A stretch of DNA of 64,000 nucleotides from Candidatus Sulfotelmatobacter sp. (GTDB taxonomy: Bacteria; Acidobacteriota; Terriglobia; Terriglobales; Acidobacteriaceae), in contig JAOAPI010000151.1 of NCBI GenBank assembly GCA_025462865.1, positions 96,431-160,430 on the forward strand. Direction: 5' to 3'. This document shows, one piece after another, positions 33,997-43,116 of this stretch; the stretch's first letter is position 1; every line of letters starts with the position of its first letter. The notes beneath the pieces were generated by a model, which saw only the letters and a list, made by a program, of their open reading frames with translations, had not been told where the DNA came from and did not search any database. The position numbers and the translations under genes are program-made.

Positions 33997-35658
33997 TCAG
34001 TTGCAGGCTTTGCGCGATGCGGGTTCGAACTGGTCTAGTTGGGCATCGCGCTGGCTGGTGACTTTGCCTTTAGGCGTCTTGCCGTAGAGGTCGGCGCCGG
34101 GGCAGTAATAGAGCGCGGTATGCAAATCGACCCATACCTGGGTGTCCGGGTTTCCTTTGTATTCGGAGGCTTCTGGAGCTTCCGCCAGGCCGAAGCTGAT
34201 CAGCATTTTGTCGAACGCCGACAGGTCCGCATCGGGAGAAATTTGTTTTCGCCGACTTGCACTCCCGGAAATCGTTGAGCCTTTTCCAGTGGCTCCGACG
34301 GAACTTTCGGACCAGATTCCCCAGCGAATAACAAGCGCCACTAGAATAAGTGCAAGGGCGAGATAGAAATCGCCGCGGCGGGATCGCCAAAAGCGCGCCA
34401 GCGCGCCGGATGCTTGCGTGCCGGAAACAGATTCCAGAAAATCCCGTGCCTTGGCCGCGGAACTCCACACAATATCTTCGTCTTGTGGGACGAAGAGTGC
34501 AGGTGAGTGAACTCCCACACTGCTTTGATTGGCTGATTCGTATGCCACGAGGGATAGGGCATTCTGGTCGGAGTCGGCAAAGAACGAAGCCGTCGGGCCG
34601 CCCTCCGCTGAATTCGGTTCGGGCGGGCCAGCCGCCAGTTCTTCGTCGGAAAAACCTGTTTTACCCTGGTTCGTTTGCCGCATCTGCAACGCTGAAGCAA
34701 ACTTGCTCTGCATGCCGATGGGGGCAGTGTCACCAGCTCGCGCTACGCCACACTTACCGCAAAACTGTTCTTCCGCCAACAGACTGCTTCCACATTTCCA
34801 GCAAGGGATCGTTTCTTCAGAGGCAGGACCAGTGCCAATTTCAGGATTCGAGGCCGTGCCGGGACGATCCTTGGCCTTCGCCTCTAGATCCGGCTTGAGC
34901 TGTTCGAGCGCCGCCAACATCGTAGAGCGTTCCGTGGCCATGGACTTCTTCAGGGTCGACTGCGAGTCCCGACCGATTGCTTCGGTTACCAGGCCTCCCA
35001 TCAGTTGACAGGTGTGAATGTCCTGTTCGGCGAAGCCGTGAGGCCGATCGAAATAAAGTTCCAGCGCTCCTACGATGTCGCCGTCGTGGTAGATGGGGAC
35101 TGCTACCAGTGACAAGATTCCCCGCTGAAGGCACGGTTCAGGATCGAATAAGATCTCGATATTCACGTCCTCCGAGCGGATCACCTGCCCGGTACGCACA
35201 TTGGCCTGGCAAATTGACGTGCGCAATGGAACTTCGCTGCCCACAGGTAAGGCCGAAGCACCTGCCCCAGCGCGATACCGTATGTTTTTTCCGTCGAGAA
35301 TTCCGATCGCCGCTCCGCTCGCGTTCGTAATTCGCGCGACCCTTTCAGCGACCACCTCCATGGCCTTATCCAATTCAAGATGGCGAATCTGAATCTGATG
35401 TTGCGCTTCAACAATCTGCGCCAGTGTGAGCGTGTAGTCCACATCGGATCGCAGATCATCTTCGGATTTTGGTTTTGTTCTTTGCAGCAAAACCTGGTGG
35501 GCTAATTCTTGCTCGCGAAGTTGTTCACTCTGCGATTCGAGACTCTCTTCCAATTCCCGCATCTTGCGGTTGTGCTCTTGCATTACATAGGCGGCCTCCA
35601 GCAGCTTTTCGAAAGTCTGCTCGTCGAGAACTGGTTTATTGTTCTGATCGGTCGCCAT
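33997..35658 (-). CDS. GAF-domain, zinc-ribbon single-pass membrane protein
   Basis: A 553-residue protein. The N-terminus (about 15-65) is charged and probably coiled-coil. A GAF domain follows at about 92-232 (segments ASGAAIGILDGKNIRYRAG and LVAVPIYHDGDIVGALELYF). A zinc ribbon (CWKC and CGKC) lies near residues 290-310, and one membrane helix (FYLALALILVALVIRWGIW) near 430-450. The tail after the helix has the segment VWVDLHTALYYCPGADLYG and ends in a Cys near the C-terminus. Similar tails with paired cysteines are, in my experience, frequent in acidobacterial membrane proteins. The GAF domain probably senses a small ligand in the cytoplasm, with output across the membrane. No kinase or cyclase domain is present. 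Confidence 0.72.
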   Translation of the reverse strand: MATDQNNKPVLDEQTFEKLLEAAYVMQEHNRKMRELEESLESQSEQLREQELAHQVLLQRTKPKSEDDLRSDVDYTLTLAQIVEAQHQIQIRHLELDKAMEVVAERVARITNASGAAIGILDGKNIRYRAGAGASALPVGSEVPLRTSICQANVRTGQVIRSEDVNIEILFDPEPCLQRGILSLVAVPIYHDGDIVGALELYFDRPHGFAEQDIHTCQLMGGLVTEAIGRDSQSTLKKSMATERSTMLAALEQLKPDLEAKAKDRPGTASNPEIGTGPASEETIPCWKCGSSLLAEEQFCGKCGVARAGDTAPIGMQSKFASALQMRQTNQGKTGFSDEELAAGPPEPNSAEGGPTASFFADSDQNALSLVAYESANQSSVGVHSPALFVPQDEDIVWSSAAKARDFLESVSGTQASGALARFWRSRRGDFYLALALILVALVIRWGIWSESSVGATGKGSTISGSASRRKQISPDADLSAFDKMLISFGLAEAPEASEYKGNPDTQVWVDLHTALYYCPGADLYGKTPKGKVTSQRDAQLDQFEPASRKACN

Positions 35659-35999
35659 CTAATGCCGCCCGCTTGTGGCCTGCTGACGTTTGGGCCAAAC
35701 GCCGGTTACCCCTATTTTAGTGCAATTGCTCCGCCAAGAAATTCTTTTATGAGAGAGGATACCGCAATGAGCATCTGAGGAGATGGTCGGGATCATCAAG
35801 ATTTGGCGTAGCAATAATGCGCACAAGCTTCTTGAACTTAGGATGTTACGGGAATCGCAGAGAAACTATCTGTATGAACTTGAATACCACCCGGCAAGTC
35901 AGGGGCAGGTTACTCTTGTAACCGTGCAAAGGTGTCGCAGCCGAGTCACGAAGGACTTTCTATTAACTTCAGATACCTCCAAGCAGCAACGCAGTCTCC
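35659..35999. other. Intergenic region between the RND pump and the GAF protein
   Basis: These 341 bases separate two minus-strand genes and should hold the promoter of the GAF/zinc-ribbon pair. A short hairpin GGTTAC-TCTT-GTAACC lies at 35908-35923 but no T-run follows. An 87-codon plus-strand frame (35783-36046) has no family resemblance and runs into the RND gene, so it is not taken as a gene. Confidence 0.5.
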
Positions 36000-38900
36000 C
36001 TACACATGCTTTTTGCCGGCGAGATAGAAATGCACAGCCGGCGTAATGATCAGGGAAAGCACCATCGAAATCAAAACTCCGCCGATCACCGCGATTGCCA
36101 ACGGTTGTAGCATCTGGGATCCGGCGCCGATTGCAAAAGCCAGTGGCAACATTCCGGCGACCGTCGCCAACGCCGTCATCACAATGGGCCGCAGGCGGCG
36201 GCGTCCCGCCTGTAAAATCGCGTCTTCCGCACTGCTGCCTGCAGCGCGCATCCGCTGATCGGAATCGAGCAGCAGGATGCCGTTCTTAGCCACGATGCCG
36301 ATTACCATGATCATGCCCATGAATGACGAAATGTTGAATGTAGTGCGCGTGATCAGCAGCGCGATGAACACGCCGGAAGTTGAAAGCAACGCCGAGGAAA
36401 GAATTGCCACTGGCGCTGCGAAGGTGCCGAACTCAAACAAGAGCACGATGAAGAGCAGCAGGACGGCGAGAATCAGCACTACCACCAGATCGTGGAACGA
36501 ACGCTGTTGTTCTTGGTAAGTCCCGCCATATTCTACGCGAATGTTTGACGGTATGTGCAGGGCGGTCACCGCCTTTTGCACGGCGGCAATTCCGCTGCCC
36601 AGGTTCGTTCCCTCGAGGCGGGCGGTTACGGCGACCTGGCGCTGCAGATTTTCGCGCCGGATTTCAGTCTGCCCGGGAGTTTCCACTACCGTAGACAAAG
36701 CGCCGAGCGTGGCGGTATGTCCGCTGCTGCTCACCAAAAGCGTATCCCGCATGGCCTCGAGAGAAGCGCGATTTGCGGCGGGGAATCGCACTCGCAAGGT
36801 GTAGGCGCGGCCATTGGTTATCACCGGCGTTGGCGCGGGTTCGCCTTCAAGGATGGCCGCGGCGTCGATCGCAATTTCCTCCGCAGTGAATCCGGCGCGC
36901 GCAGCCACGCTTGTATCCACCTGAAAAGTTACCGCCGGGCCGCTGATGGTGTTCTCGATGCCATTCAAGATGTCGACCACACCGTTGACTTTTTGAATCG
37001 CTTCCGCGACCTTCGGAGCCCACTCCTCCAGTTGTTTAGGATCTTCTGAAAACAATTTGATCTGCACCGGCTCCGGCGCGGAAGTGAGATCGCCAATCAT
37101 ATCCTGCAGAACTTGGATGAAGTCGAGGTCAAGCGCAGGTTCCTGTTGCTTAATTTTCTCGCGGAGCTCGGCCATGATTTCTTCCACGTCGCGATCCCGC
37201 TTGGATTTCAACTTCACCAGGACGTCGCCGGTATTCGCTTCGGTGACCGCAGCCAGTCCTAATTGCAAGCCGGTGCGCCGCGAAGTACTTTCCACCTCGG
37301 GAGTTTCACGGAGAATCTGTTCCACGTGACCAACCACCCGATTGGTCTCAGCCAGCGAACTGCCTGCTGGCATGATGTAGTCGAGAACAAATCCGCCTTC
37401 ATCCATTGCAGGCAGCAGGTCGGAGCCAGAAAAGTGGTAGCAGACGTAAGAAACCACAACCAGCGCCAGACTAAAAATAACCAGCAATAAGTGACGTTGC
37501 AGCGCCCGGCGCAGCCAATGTTCGTGAAAGTTCACGACCCGAAGGAAAAAGCCGCTGAGTTGGGCTTCCTCAGCTGCGAGCAATCGCTGCACCTCGGCGG
37601 CCTCGGACTGATTCTCTGAGCCGGGCGCTGGCGGAGTCGAGGCCGGCGTTTCGCCCTCGGTTGCAGGCGATTCACCGGCTCCTTTTTCATGCCGGCCGCG
37701 GATAAAGTACTGGCTCAGGTTCGGCGTCCACGTAACGGCGAGAGCGAGGGAGGTCAGCAGCGCAACGCTCATCGTTACAGCCAGCGCGCGAAAAAATACA
37801 CCCGTGACGCCAGTGATTACGATGAGAGGAATAAAAACTACAACCGGAGTGATGGTCGAGCCGATCAGGGGAACGGTGATTTCCCGCAGCGCGCTTTGGA
37901 TGGCTTCCATGCGGCCCTGGCCGGCATCGCGATGCAGCACAATGTTTTCCACCACGACGATGGCATCGTCAATGACCAGCCCGACTGCGGCTGCCAATCC
38001 TCCCAGGGTCATCAAGTCAAAAGTCTGTCCCATCACCTTCAGGGCAATGAACGTGACCATAACCGTGACCGGGATCACCAAACCGGCCACGAGGGAAGTT
38101 CCCCAATCCCGCAAGAACACCACAAGAATGATCGAAGCTAGTACCAGACCGAGAAGAATCGCATCGCGCACACTCTTGATGGATTCGCTCACAATGACCG
38201 ACTGATCGTAGAACGGCTGAATTTCCACGCCCGGTGGCAGAGACTTGCGAATACGGTCGATTTCGGCGTGGACCTCGTCCGCAACCTGCACGGTGTTGCC
38301 ATCGGGCTGGCGATTAATGTTGAGCAGGACGGCGGGCTTGCCGTTGGCGGTAACGACGGTGTAAATCGGTTTCACATCGGGAGCGACCGCGGCCACATCT
38401 CGAATGCGAACTGGAATTCCCGCGGGCGTGCTCTTGATTACCGTGTTGGCAATTTGCTCCGGAGTCTGCACCTGGCCATTGACCAGACCGAGAAATAATT
38501 GGTGATTGCGTTCCAGCAAACCGGGTGAGTCCACCAGATTGGTGCGGCGGACGGCATCAAGAATGTCGTTGACCGTCACGCTGGCGGTGAGCAGTTTGGC
38601 GGGATCGGGAGTGATTTGAAATTCTGGTTCCTGTCCTCCCTGGACGATGACTGTTGCGACTCCCTCGAGACGATTCAATCGCGGCTTCATCTCGTAAGTC
38701 GCCATTTCCCATAGACGGGTTTGCGGCACCGTCGGCGACGTGATGCTGTAGCCGACAATGGGAAAACTCGCAAAGGTCATGCGGTGCGCTTCCACCTTGG
38801 CGGTGGGCGGCAGTTCGGGCTGCACCCGCGACAGCGCGGCATTTACATACTGCAAGGTCTGGAACATATCCAGATCCCAGCGGAAGTAAAGATCCACTTC

Positions 38901-39176
38901 CGCGGAGCCCCGGCTGGTGATGGAACGCACCGTCAGAAGTCCGGGGACGCTGTTTACCGCCTCTTCGATTGGCCGCGTCACCGTTACCATCATCTGATCG
39001 ATGGGCATGACGCCGTTATCCACGGCAATCAGCACGCGCGGAAAATTTGTATTGGGGAATACCGACACCGGAATAGTGAACGCCAGATATCCACCCAGCA
39101 GCGCCAGGGTGAGGATCAGGAAAATCATCGGCCGAGAATGGCGTGCGACCCAGTGTTCGGATTGCTTCTGATTCAC
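36000..39176 (-). CDS. RND family efflux pump, inner-membrane subunit
   Basis: A 1058-residue protein with the duplicated 12-helix RND plan. The proton-relay residues are visible: the Asp pair in GLVIDDAIVVVEN (helix 4) and the Lys in IGIVAKNGILLL (helix 10). They resemble hydrophobe exporters rather than CusA-type metal pumps. A Pro/Ala/Glu-rich insert (about residues 492-545) lies between helices 6 and 7, on the cytoplasmic side, and is not usual for AcrB. The start is GTG. It is the last gene of a three-gene operon after TolC-like and adaptor genes. The complex would export small molecules across both membranes; the substrate is unknown. Confidence 0.93.
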   Translation of the reverse strand: MNQKQSEHWVARHSRPMIFLILTLALLGGYLAFTIPVSVFPNTNFPRVLIAVDNGVMPIDQMMVTVTRPIEEAVNSVPGLLTVRSITSRGSAEVDLYFRWDLDMFQTLQYVNAALSRVQPELPPTAKVEAHRMTFASFPIVGYSITSPTVPQTRLWEMATYEMKPRLNRLEGVATVIVQGGQEPEFQITPDPAKLLTASVTVNDILDAVRRTNLVDSPGLLERNHQLFLGLVNGQVQTPEQIANTVIKSTPAGIPVRIRDVAAVAPDVKPIYTVVTANGKPAVLLNINRQPDGNTVQVADEVHAEIDRIRKSLPPGVEIQPFYDQSVIVSESIKSVRDAILLGLVLASIILVVFLRDWGTSLVAGLVIPVTVMVTFIALKVMGQTFDLMTLGGLAAAVGLVIDDAIVVVENIVLHRDAGQGRMEAIQSALREITVPLIGSTITPVVVFIPLIVITGVTGVFFRALAVTMSVALLTSLALAVTWTPNLSQYFIRGRHEKGAGESPATEGETPASTPPAPGSENQSEAAEVQRLLAAEEAQLSGFFLRVVNFHEHWLRRALQRHLLLVIFSLALVVVSYVCYHFSGSDLLPAMDEGGFVLDYIMPAGSSLAETNRVVGHVEQILRETPEVESTSRRTGLQLGLAAVTEANTGDVLVKLKSKRDRDVEEIMAELREKIKQQEPALDLDFIQVLQDMIGDLTSAPEPVQIKLFSEDPKQLEEWAPKVAEAIQKVNGVVDILNGIENTISGPAVTFQVDTSVAARAGFTAEEIAIDAAAILEGEPAPTPVITNGRAYTLRVRFPAANRASLEAMRDTLLVSSSGHTATLGALSTVVETPGQTEIRRENLQRQVAVTARLEGTNLGSGIAAVQKAVTALHIPSNIRVEYGGTYQEQQRSFHDLVVVLILAVLLLFIVLLFEFGTFAAPVAILSSALLSTSGVFIALLITRTTFNISSFMGMIMVIGIVAKNGILLLDSDQRMRAAGSSAEDAILQAGRRRLRPIVMTALATVAGMLPLAFAIGAGSQMLQPLAIAVIGGVLISMVLSLIITPAVHFYLAGKKHV

Positions 39177-39194
39177 GCGGCGGCCCCGTGACGA

Positions 39195-40535
39195 TTATTT
39201 CTCACTGGAGGACTCCTTGGAGGATTCCTTGGGTGCGTCTTTGGGAGCCTCGGCAGGCGCTTCCACTTTGATCTTGGTATTGTCGGGCAATCCGTAGGCG
39301 CCGGTGGTAACAACCTTGTCATTCTCGCTGACGCCTTCGAGAATCTGCACATCATCGTCCTGGCGAATGCCAAGCTTGACCGGCTTCTGATGCGCTTTGC
39401 CGTCGGCGCCCGCAATCATCACCGCGGAACTTCCGTCCGGCGCGCTGATTACAGCGGACGCGGGAACCACCAAAGCGTCTTTCACCGTCTTCGCCGTGAG
39501 AGACAGTTGAACGCTGGTGCCGGGCTTCAGTTGCTGTTTCGGATTCTTCGCTTCCAGCCAGACTTCCACGGTTGTGCTGTTGGGGTCGAGTGCCGGACTG
39601 ACTACTGTAATTTTTCCTTCGACAGGATCGTCCAATCCCGGGACTGTCAATGTTCCTTTATCGCCAACCTTGAGCAGTGCGGCATCGGCTTGCGGAATGT
39701 GCGCCTTGGCGATGACGGCGGAAATATCCATAACGGTGACAATGGCTGTGCCCGCGGCCGCCATCTCACCGGGATACAGTGGGCGGTCCGTAACCACGCC
39801 ATCAATCGGACTGCGAATTTCCGAGTAGCTGAGTTGCGCCTCCGCTCCCAGATATTTTCCTTTGGCTGATTCAAGTTGCCCGGCTGCAGCCTTGAGTTCC
39901 TGCTGTTTTCCGACTGCCTGTAGCGTATCGAGATGCCGCTTCGCGATTGAGTACTGATTGCGAGCCTGGGTGACTTCCACCCCGGACTGGTCGAGTTCCT
40001 TCCGCGGCAAAGCCCCTTGCTCATAAAGTTGCTGTCGGCTCTGGTAAACCTTCTCCTGTGCGTCGAGCGCTTTTTGAGCTTGCTGCGCGTCCGCTTCCGC
40101 CTTCTGCATCTCTTCCGGTACTCCGGCGGCGGTTGTGGTTTCGTACGTAGCCTGCGCCTGGCTGAATGCGCCTTGGGTATCCTGCGCAGCCGCGTTCAGG
40201 TCGCGATTTTCAAGAATGGCCAGCAATTGCCCCTTGTGTACCGGACTGCCGCGTTTGATCAGAAATTTTTGAACGGGAGCGCTGATCTTTGAAACAATGG
40301 CTGCCTGCTGGCGGGGAAACAGGATGGCCTGGGTCTTAATCACATGTTGAATGGTTGTTTTTTCGACAGGCGCGACCTGCACACTTACCGTAGGCTCCTT
40401 GTCAGCCTTATCCTTGGAACAGGCAGGAACAAACAAAACACTGAGTGTAGCGGCAAGGGTGAGCCAGCCCCGCAATTGACGGAAACTTCGCGGGAGTTGC
40501 GCTCGGGGAACGTCAGCGTGTGGGCGATGGTTCAT
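39195..40535 (-). CDS. RND efflux periplasmic adaptor (HlyD/MFP family), lipoprotein
   Basis: A 446-residue protein. A signal ending in the lipobox VPAC (about residues 36-39) indicates a lipid-anchored periplasmic protein, as in AcrA. Then come a lipoyl/barrel-sandwich half (SKISAPVQKFLIKRGSPVHK), a long helical hairpin rich in Ala/Gln (about 120-215), and the second lipoyl half with the characteristic RSPIDGVVTDRPLYPGE. The C-terminal beta-barrel and membrane-proximal domains follow, and a Lys/Glu/Ser-rich tail ends the protein. It starts 4 bp after the outer-membrane gene and 18 bp before the pump gene. Confidence 0.92.
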   Translation of the reverse strand: MNHRPHADVPRAQLPRSFRQLRGWLTLAATLSVLFVPACSKDKADKEPTVSVQVAPVEKTTIQHVIKTQAILFPRQQAAIVSKISAPVQKFLIKRGSPVHKGQLLAILENRDLNAAAQDTQGAFSQAQATYETTTAAGVPEEMQKAEADAQQAQKALDAQEKVYQSRQQLYEQGALPRKELDQSGVEVTQARNQYSIAKRHLDTLQAVGKQQELKAAAGQLESAKGKYLGAEAQLSYSEIRSPIDGVVTDRPLYPGEMAAAGTAIVTVMDISAVIAKAHIPQADAALLKVGDKGTLTVPGLDDPVEGKITVVSPALDPNSTTVEVWLEAKNPKQQLKPGTSVQLSLTAKTVKDALVVPASAVISAPDGSSAVMIAGADGKAHQKPVKLGIRQDDDVQILEGVSENDKVVTTGAYGLPDNTKIKVEAPAEAPKDAPKESSKESSSEK

Positions 40536-40539
40536 CTGC

Positions 40540-41979
40540 CTAGAAGCTCCCCGTCAGAGTTTGCAAATTGGCGACTGCCACCCGGTAGCGCACTTGTCCG
40601 TCGTCGTAGGCATTGCGCGCTTGCGTAAGAGTATTCTGAGCGTCCACGATCTCGAGAACAGTCGACTCGCCGGCCTGATAGCGAAGATTGGTCAGCCTCA
40701 GGCTCTCCGCTGCAAGTTCGGCAGAGCTGGCCAGCGATTCCATTTCCGCCCGCGCCACGCTCGCCTCCTCGTAAAACTGCTGCAAGTGGCTGAGAAGCTG
40801 GCGCTGTTCGTGAGTCAACTCCAGGCGGGCCTGATCGCGGCGCAATTCGGCTTGCTTCAGTTTGCTGCGATCCGCTCCCCAATTGAAAATCGGAATCTGC
40901 AAAGTGGCGACCGCTGAGTAGCCGAGAGCACGTACGCCATTGACGCGAGTGGCAAACTTGTTTGAATCGATGCCATAGAAGTAGTCGACGCTCAAGGATG
41001 GCAGTAGACCTCCCCAGGCTGCGCTGACCTGATGGTTCGCCACTGCAAGCGCTGCCAGAGCGGCGCGCAAGTCGGGATTATTTTTCTTGCCTGCGACTTG
41101 CACATCGGTGAACGGAGGCAAGGGTTCCGGGGTTTGAAGGTCATCGACCACATTGAAATTCTGGTTCCAGCTGGGAAAGATAAGGACTGCGAGATCCAGA
41201 CGGCTGCGTTGCATGGCCAGTTGAGTTTCCTGCAGATCGCGTTGCTGCTGTTGCGATTGAATGCTGGCTTTGACCACATCGGCACGGGCAACCTCGCCGC
41301 CGTTCTGCAATTGCTGGCTGATCTTTAAGAAGCGTTGTGCTTCAGTCGCCGCCCGCTGCGAAGTTGAATATTTGCGCTGCGCTATGACCAGTGCATAATA
41401 CGTCTGCGTAACAGTAACGACCAGACCGCGAGCGGCGATCTCAGCCTTGGCCCGTGCCTGCGCCAGTGCGGCCGAGGAGCGGCGGTAGTCCGCAAAATTG
41501 GTCAGTGAAACGGCCTCGTGAGCGTTCCCCTGGCTGATGTATTCGTGCACGCCGTTGTTGGCAATGAAGCGACTGGCCGGACAGGTGGAACTGAGCGCAC
41601 AGGCGGGCGGCTGTCCTGTGCCTTCGGTGTAAATGTACGAATTGTTGTAAGTTACGCCAGGCAGCAAGGCTGCCCTCGCCTGTACACGATCCTCACGCGC
41701 CACCCCCAGGTCGGTGATCGCCGAATGGTACTGAGGATCATTGGCACGCGCCCGCTCCAGAGCATCTTGCAGCGTGATCGTTAAGGGAGTGTTGTTGGCG
41801 GCTGCACCGTCGGCGGCTTGTGCCGGATGAGAGAGTTCCAATGTCGCGGCAGGAGCCTGTGCAAAAAGCGATGAATTTGCGGCAGCAAGGACCAAAACGA
41901 ACACCAGCCATATTGTTCGCGGTTCATTTCGGGACATTGGAAATTTCTGACTGTAATGCCTAAGCTTTTCAGATCTCAT
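40540..41979 (-). CDS. TolC-family outer-membrane efflux protein (RND operon)
   Basis: A 479-residue protein. The ATG at 41979 is chosen because GAGGG lies six bases upstream; the ATG at 41937 would trim the n-region but has no such site. A signal peptide (WLVFVLVLAAANSSLFAQ) ends near residue 41. The rest has the two internally repeated coiled-coil/beta blocks of outer-membrane factors, including NNTPLTITLQDALERAR at the front and YQAGESTVLEIVDAQNTLTQ at the end. It is the first gene of the efflux operon. It would form the trimeric channel through the outer membrane. Confidence 0.92.
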   Translation of the reverse strand: MRSEKLRHYSQKFPMSRNEPRTIWLVFVLVLAAANSSLFAQAPAATLELSHPAQAADGAAANNTPLTITLQDALERARANDPQYHSAITDLGVAREDRVQARAALLPGVTYNNSYIYTEGTGQPPACALSSTCPASRFIANNGVHEYISQGNAHEAVSLTNFADYRRSSAALAQARAKAEIAARGLVVTVTQTYYALVIAQRKYSTSQRAATEAQRFLKISQQLQNGGEVARADVVKASIQSQQQQRDLQETQLAMQRSRLDLAVLIFPSWNQNFNVVDDLQTPEPLPPFTDVQVAGKKNNPDLRAALAALAVANHQVSAAWGGLLPSLSVDYFYGIDSNKFATRVNGVRALGYSAVATLQIPIFNWGADRSKLKQAELRRDQARLELTHEQRQLLSHLQQFYEEASVARAEMESLASSAELAAESLRLTNLRYQAGESTVLEIVDAQNTLTQARNAYDDGQVRYRVAVANLQTLTGSF

Positions 41980-42352
41980 AGCATCCCTCGCAAATCAATT
42001 CCGCGATCGAGACCGCACTCAAAATTATGAGGGCAAAAGGTTTCGTCTTACCGGTCACGAACTGGTGAAGTCGAGAACCGCAAGTAAACTGGCCTCTCGA
42101 AAACTCGACGGGACGCCCGTAAATAGCGGGTAGGCCATCGAAGTCTCAGCCCCAAGCCCAATTTGGGACGGTCTAGCCTAGCACGGAGTTTCTGAACTTC
42201 TTCTGAAATCTCTAGGACTTATCCCTAAGTGCCCGCACATGCTGGCCTTAGAACCGCGCTTCGTGAGAGTGAAGGTTTGGCGAAGGATGTGCTTAATCAG
42301 AAATGTACGCCGGATCGAGAATCGAAAAAAATCACTACTGGAGGCAACGACT
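41980..42352. other. Divergent intergenic region between the efflux operon and GerE pair 2
   Basis: These 373 bases must hold promoters for the efflux operon (minus) and for GerE pair 2 (plus). The inverted-repeat element at 42214-42230 lies here. The arrangement allows the GerE pair to control the divergent efflux operon, which is inference. Confidence 0.5.
42214..42230 (+). promoter_or_regulatory. Putative operator upstream of GerE pair 2
   Basis: AGGACTTATCCCTAAGT contains the perfect inverted repeat ACTTA-TCCC-TAAGT (42217-42230). The related element before pair 1 differs at 3 of 17 positions. It lies about 125 bases before the type A gene and about 235 bases from the divergent efflux operon start. 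Confidence 0.5.
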
Positions 42353-42355
42353 GTG

Positions 42356-42577
42356 ATGAACATTGACCTGATTAAAGTGACGCCGCGGGATCAGCAAGTG
42401 CTTGATCTGCTGGTCCAAGGTTGCAGCAACAAGGAAATCGCCGGGCAGCTGAGCATCAGCCCGCGCACGGTGAAGCAGCATTTGCGCACATTGTTTCTGC
42501 GGGCGGGAATCAGGGAGGGGCGCAAGCGGGTCAGGCTGGCCACGGCGGTATTTGAGAGGGCGGAGGTGAAATCATGA
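42356..42577 (+). CDS. Stand-alone LuxR/GerE helix-turn-helix protein, type A (pair 2)
   Basis: A 73-residue protein from the ATG at 42356, or 74 from the GTG just before it, which has the better spacing (8) from GGAGG at 42340-42344. The frame is open further upstream but lacks coding character. It is one GerE domain: LLVQGCSNKEIAGQLSISPRT then VKQHLRTLFLRAGI. It matches the type A protein of pair 1 along its whole length, including the GRKRVRLAT segment. It ends in an ATGA overlap with the type B gene. No sensory domain is present. Confidence 0.82.
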   Translation: MNIDLIKVTPRDQQVLDLLVQGCSNKEIAGQLSISPRTVKQHLRTLFLRAGIREGRKRVRLATAVFERAEVKS

Positions 42578-42834
42578 TGCCGCGTGAACGGTTGACCTCG
42601 AAAGAGGCGCAGGTCGCTACCCTGGTCTGGGAGGGGCTTACCAATCGGGAGATTGGCAAGCTTCTGGGCACCACCGAACAGGTCATCAAAAATCACCTGC
42701 GTAGCGCTTTTGACAAACTCGGAGTCTGGAGCCGGCTGGAACTGGCAATGTACGTAGCCAGTCACGGGGGCAAGAAGTGGCTGGGCGAATCGGGCAGGCT
42801 GCTCTACAGTCACGCGGATCAGGCAGCCAGCTAG
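42574..42834 (+). CDS. Stand-alone LuxR/GerE helix-turn-helix protein, type B (pair 2)
   Basis: An 86-residue protein, or 85 if the second ATG (42577), at seven bases from GGAGGTGA, is used. The single GerE domain has WEGLTNREIGKLLGTTEQ and VIKNHLRSAFDKLGVW, matching the type B protein of pair 1. The tail is slightly longer (GGKKWLGESGRLLY). It overlaps the type A gene by ATGA. The conserved order A then B with overlapping ends in both loci suggests the two products work as a pair. Confidence 0.84.
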   Translation: MMPRERLTSKEAQVATLVWEGLTNREIGKLLGTTEQVIKNHLRSAFDKLGVWSRLELAMYVASHGGKKWLGESGRLLYSHADQAAS

Positions 42835-43116
42835 AAGTGGCGAAGAGAAAAAGCTGAGCAGCGGATTTTCTCAGGCTACATTCTGTGGCTTGGACCGATG
42901 CCGATCGCCAGCAGCAGTTTCGAGCTCTGGAGAAAAGGTCAGCTATAGCAAAAGGTTTGCACTCTGCGGCTTAGGGGCTGACGTGGACATCCGCTAAAAC
43001 AAGGAACATAAAGGACTTGCTTGATCCCGATTGTGGGCCCGCAAATTGCAATATGGGGCTTGGATTACTGGGACTTAGCGAAGCTGCTATGGCTTAGCAG
43101 TCTCCGGACGGATGGT

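Noticed and set aside
35908..35923. Hairpin GGTTAC-TCTT-GTAACC as a terminator
   Set aside because: Only six base pairs and no T-run on either strand.
35783..36046. 87-codon plus-strand frame between the GAF and RND genes
   Set aside because: No ribosome site or recognisable domain and it extends into the RND coding region on the other strand.
38000..38500. Long plus-strand frames opposite the RND gene
   Set aside because: They are antisense shadows produced by the codon bias of the real gene; the minus-strand protein has clear family motifs.
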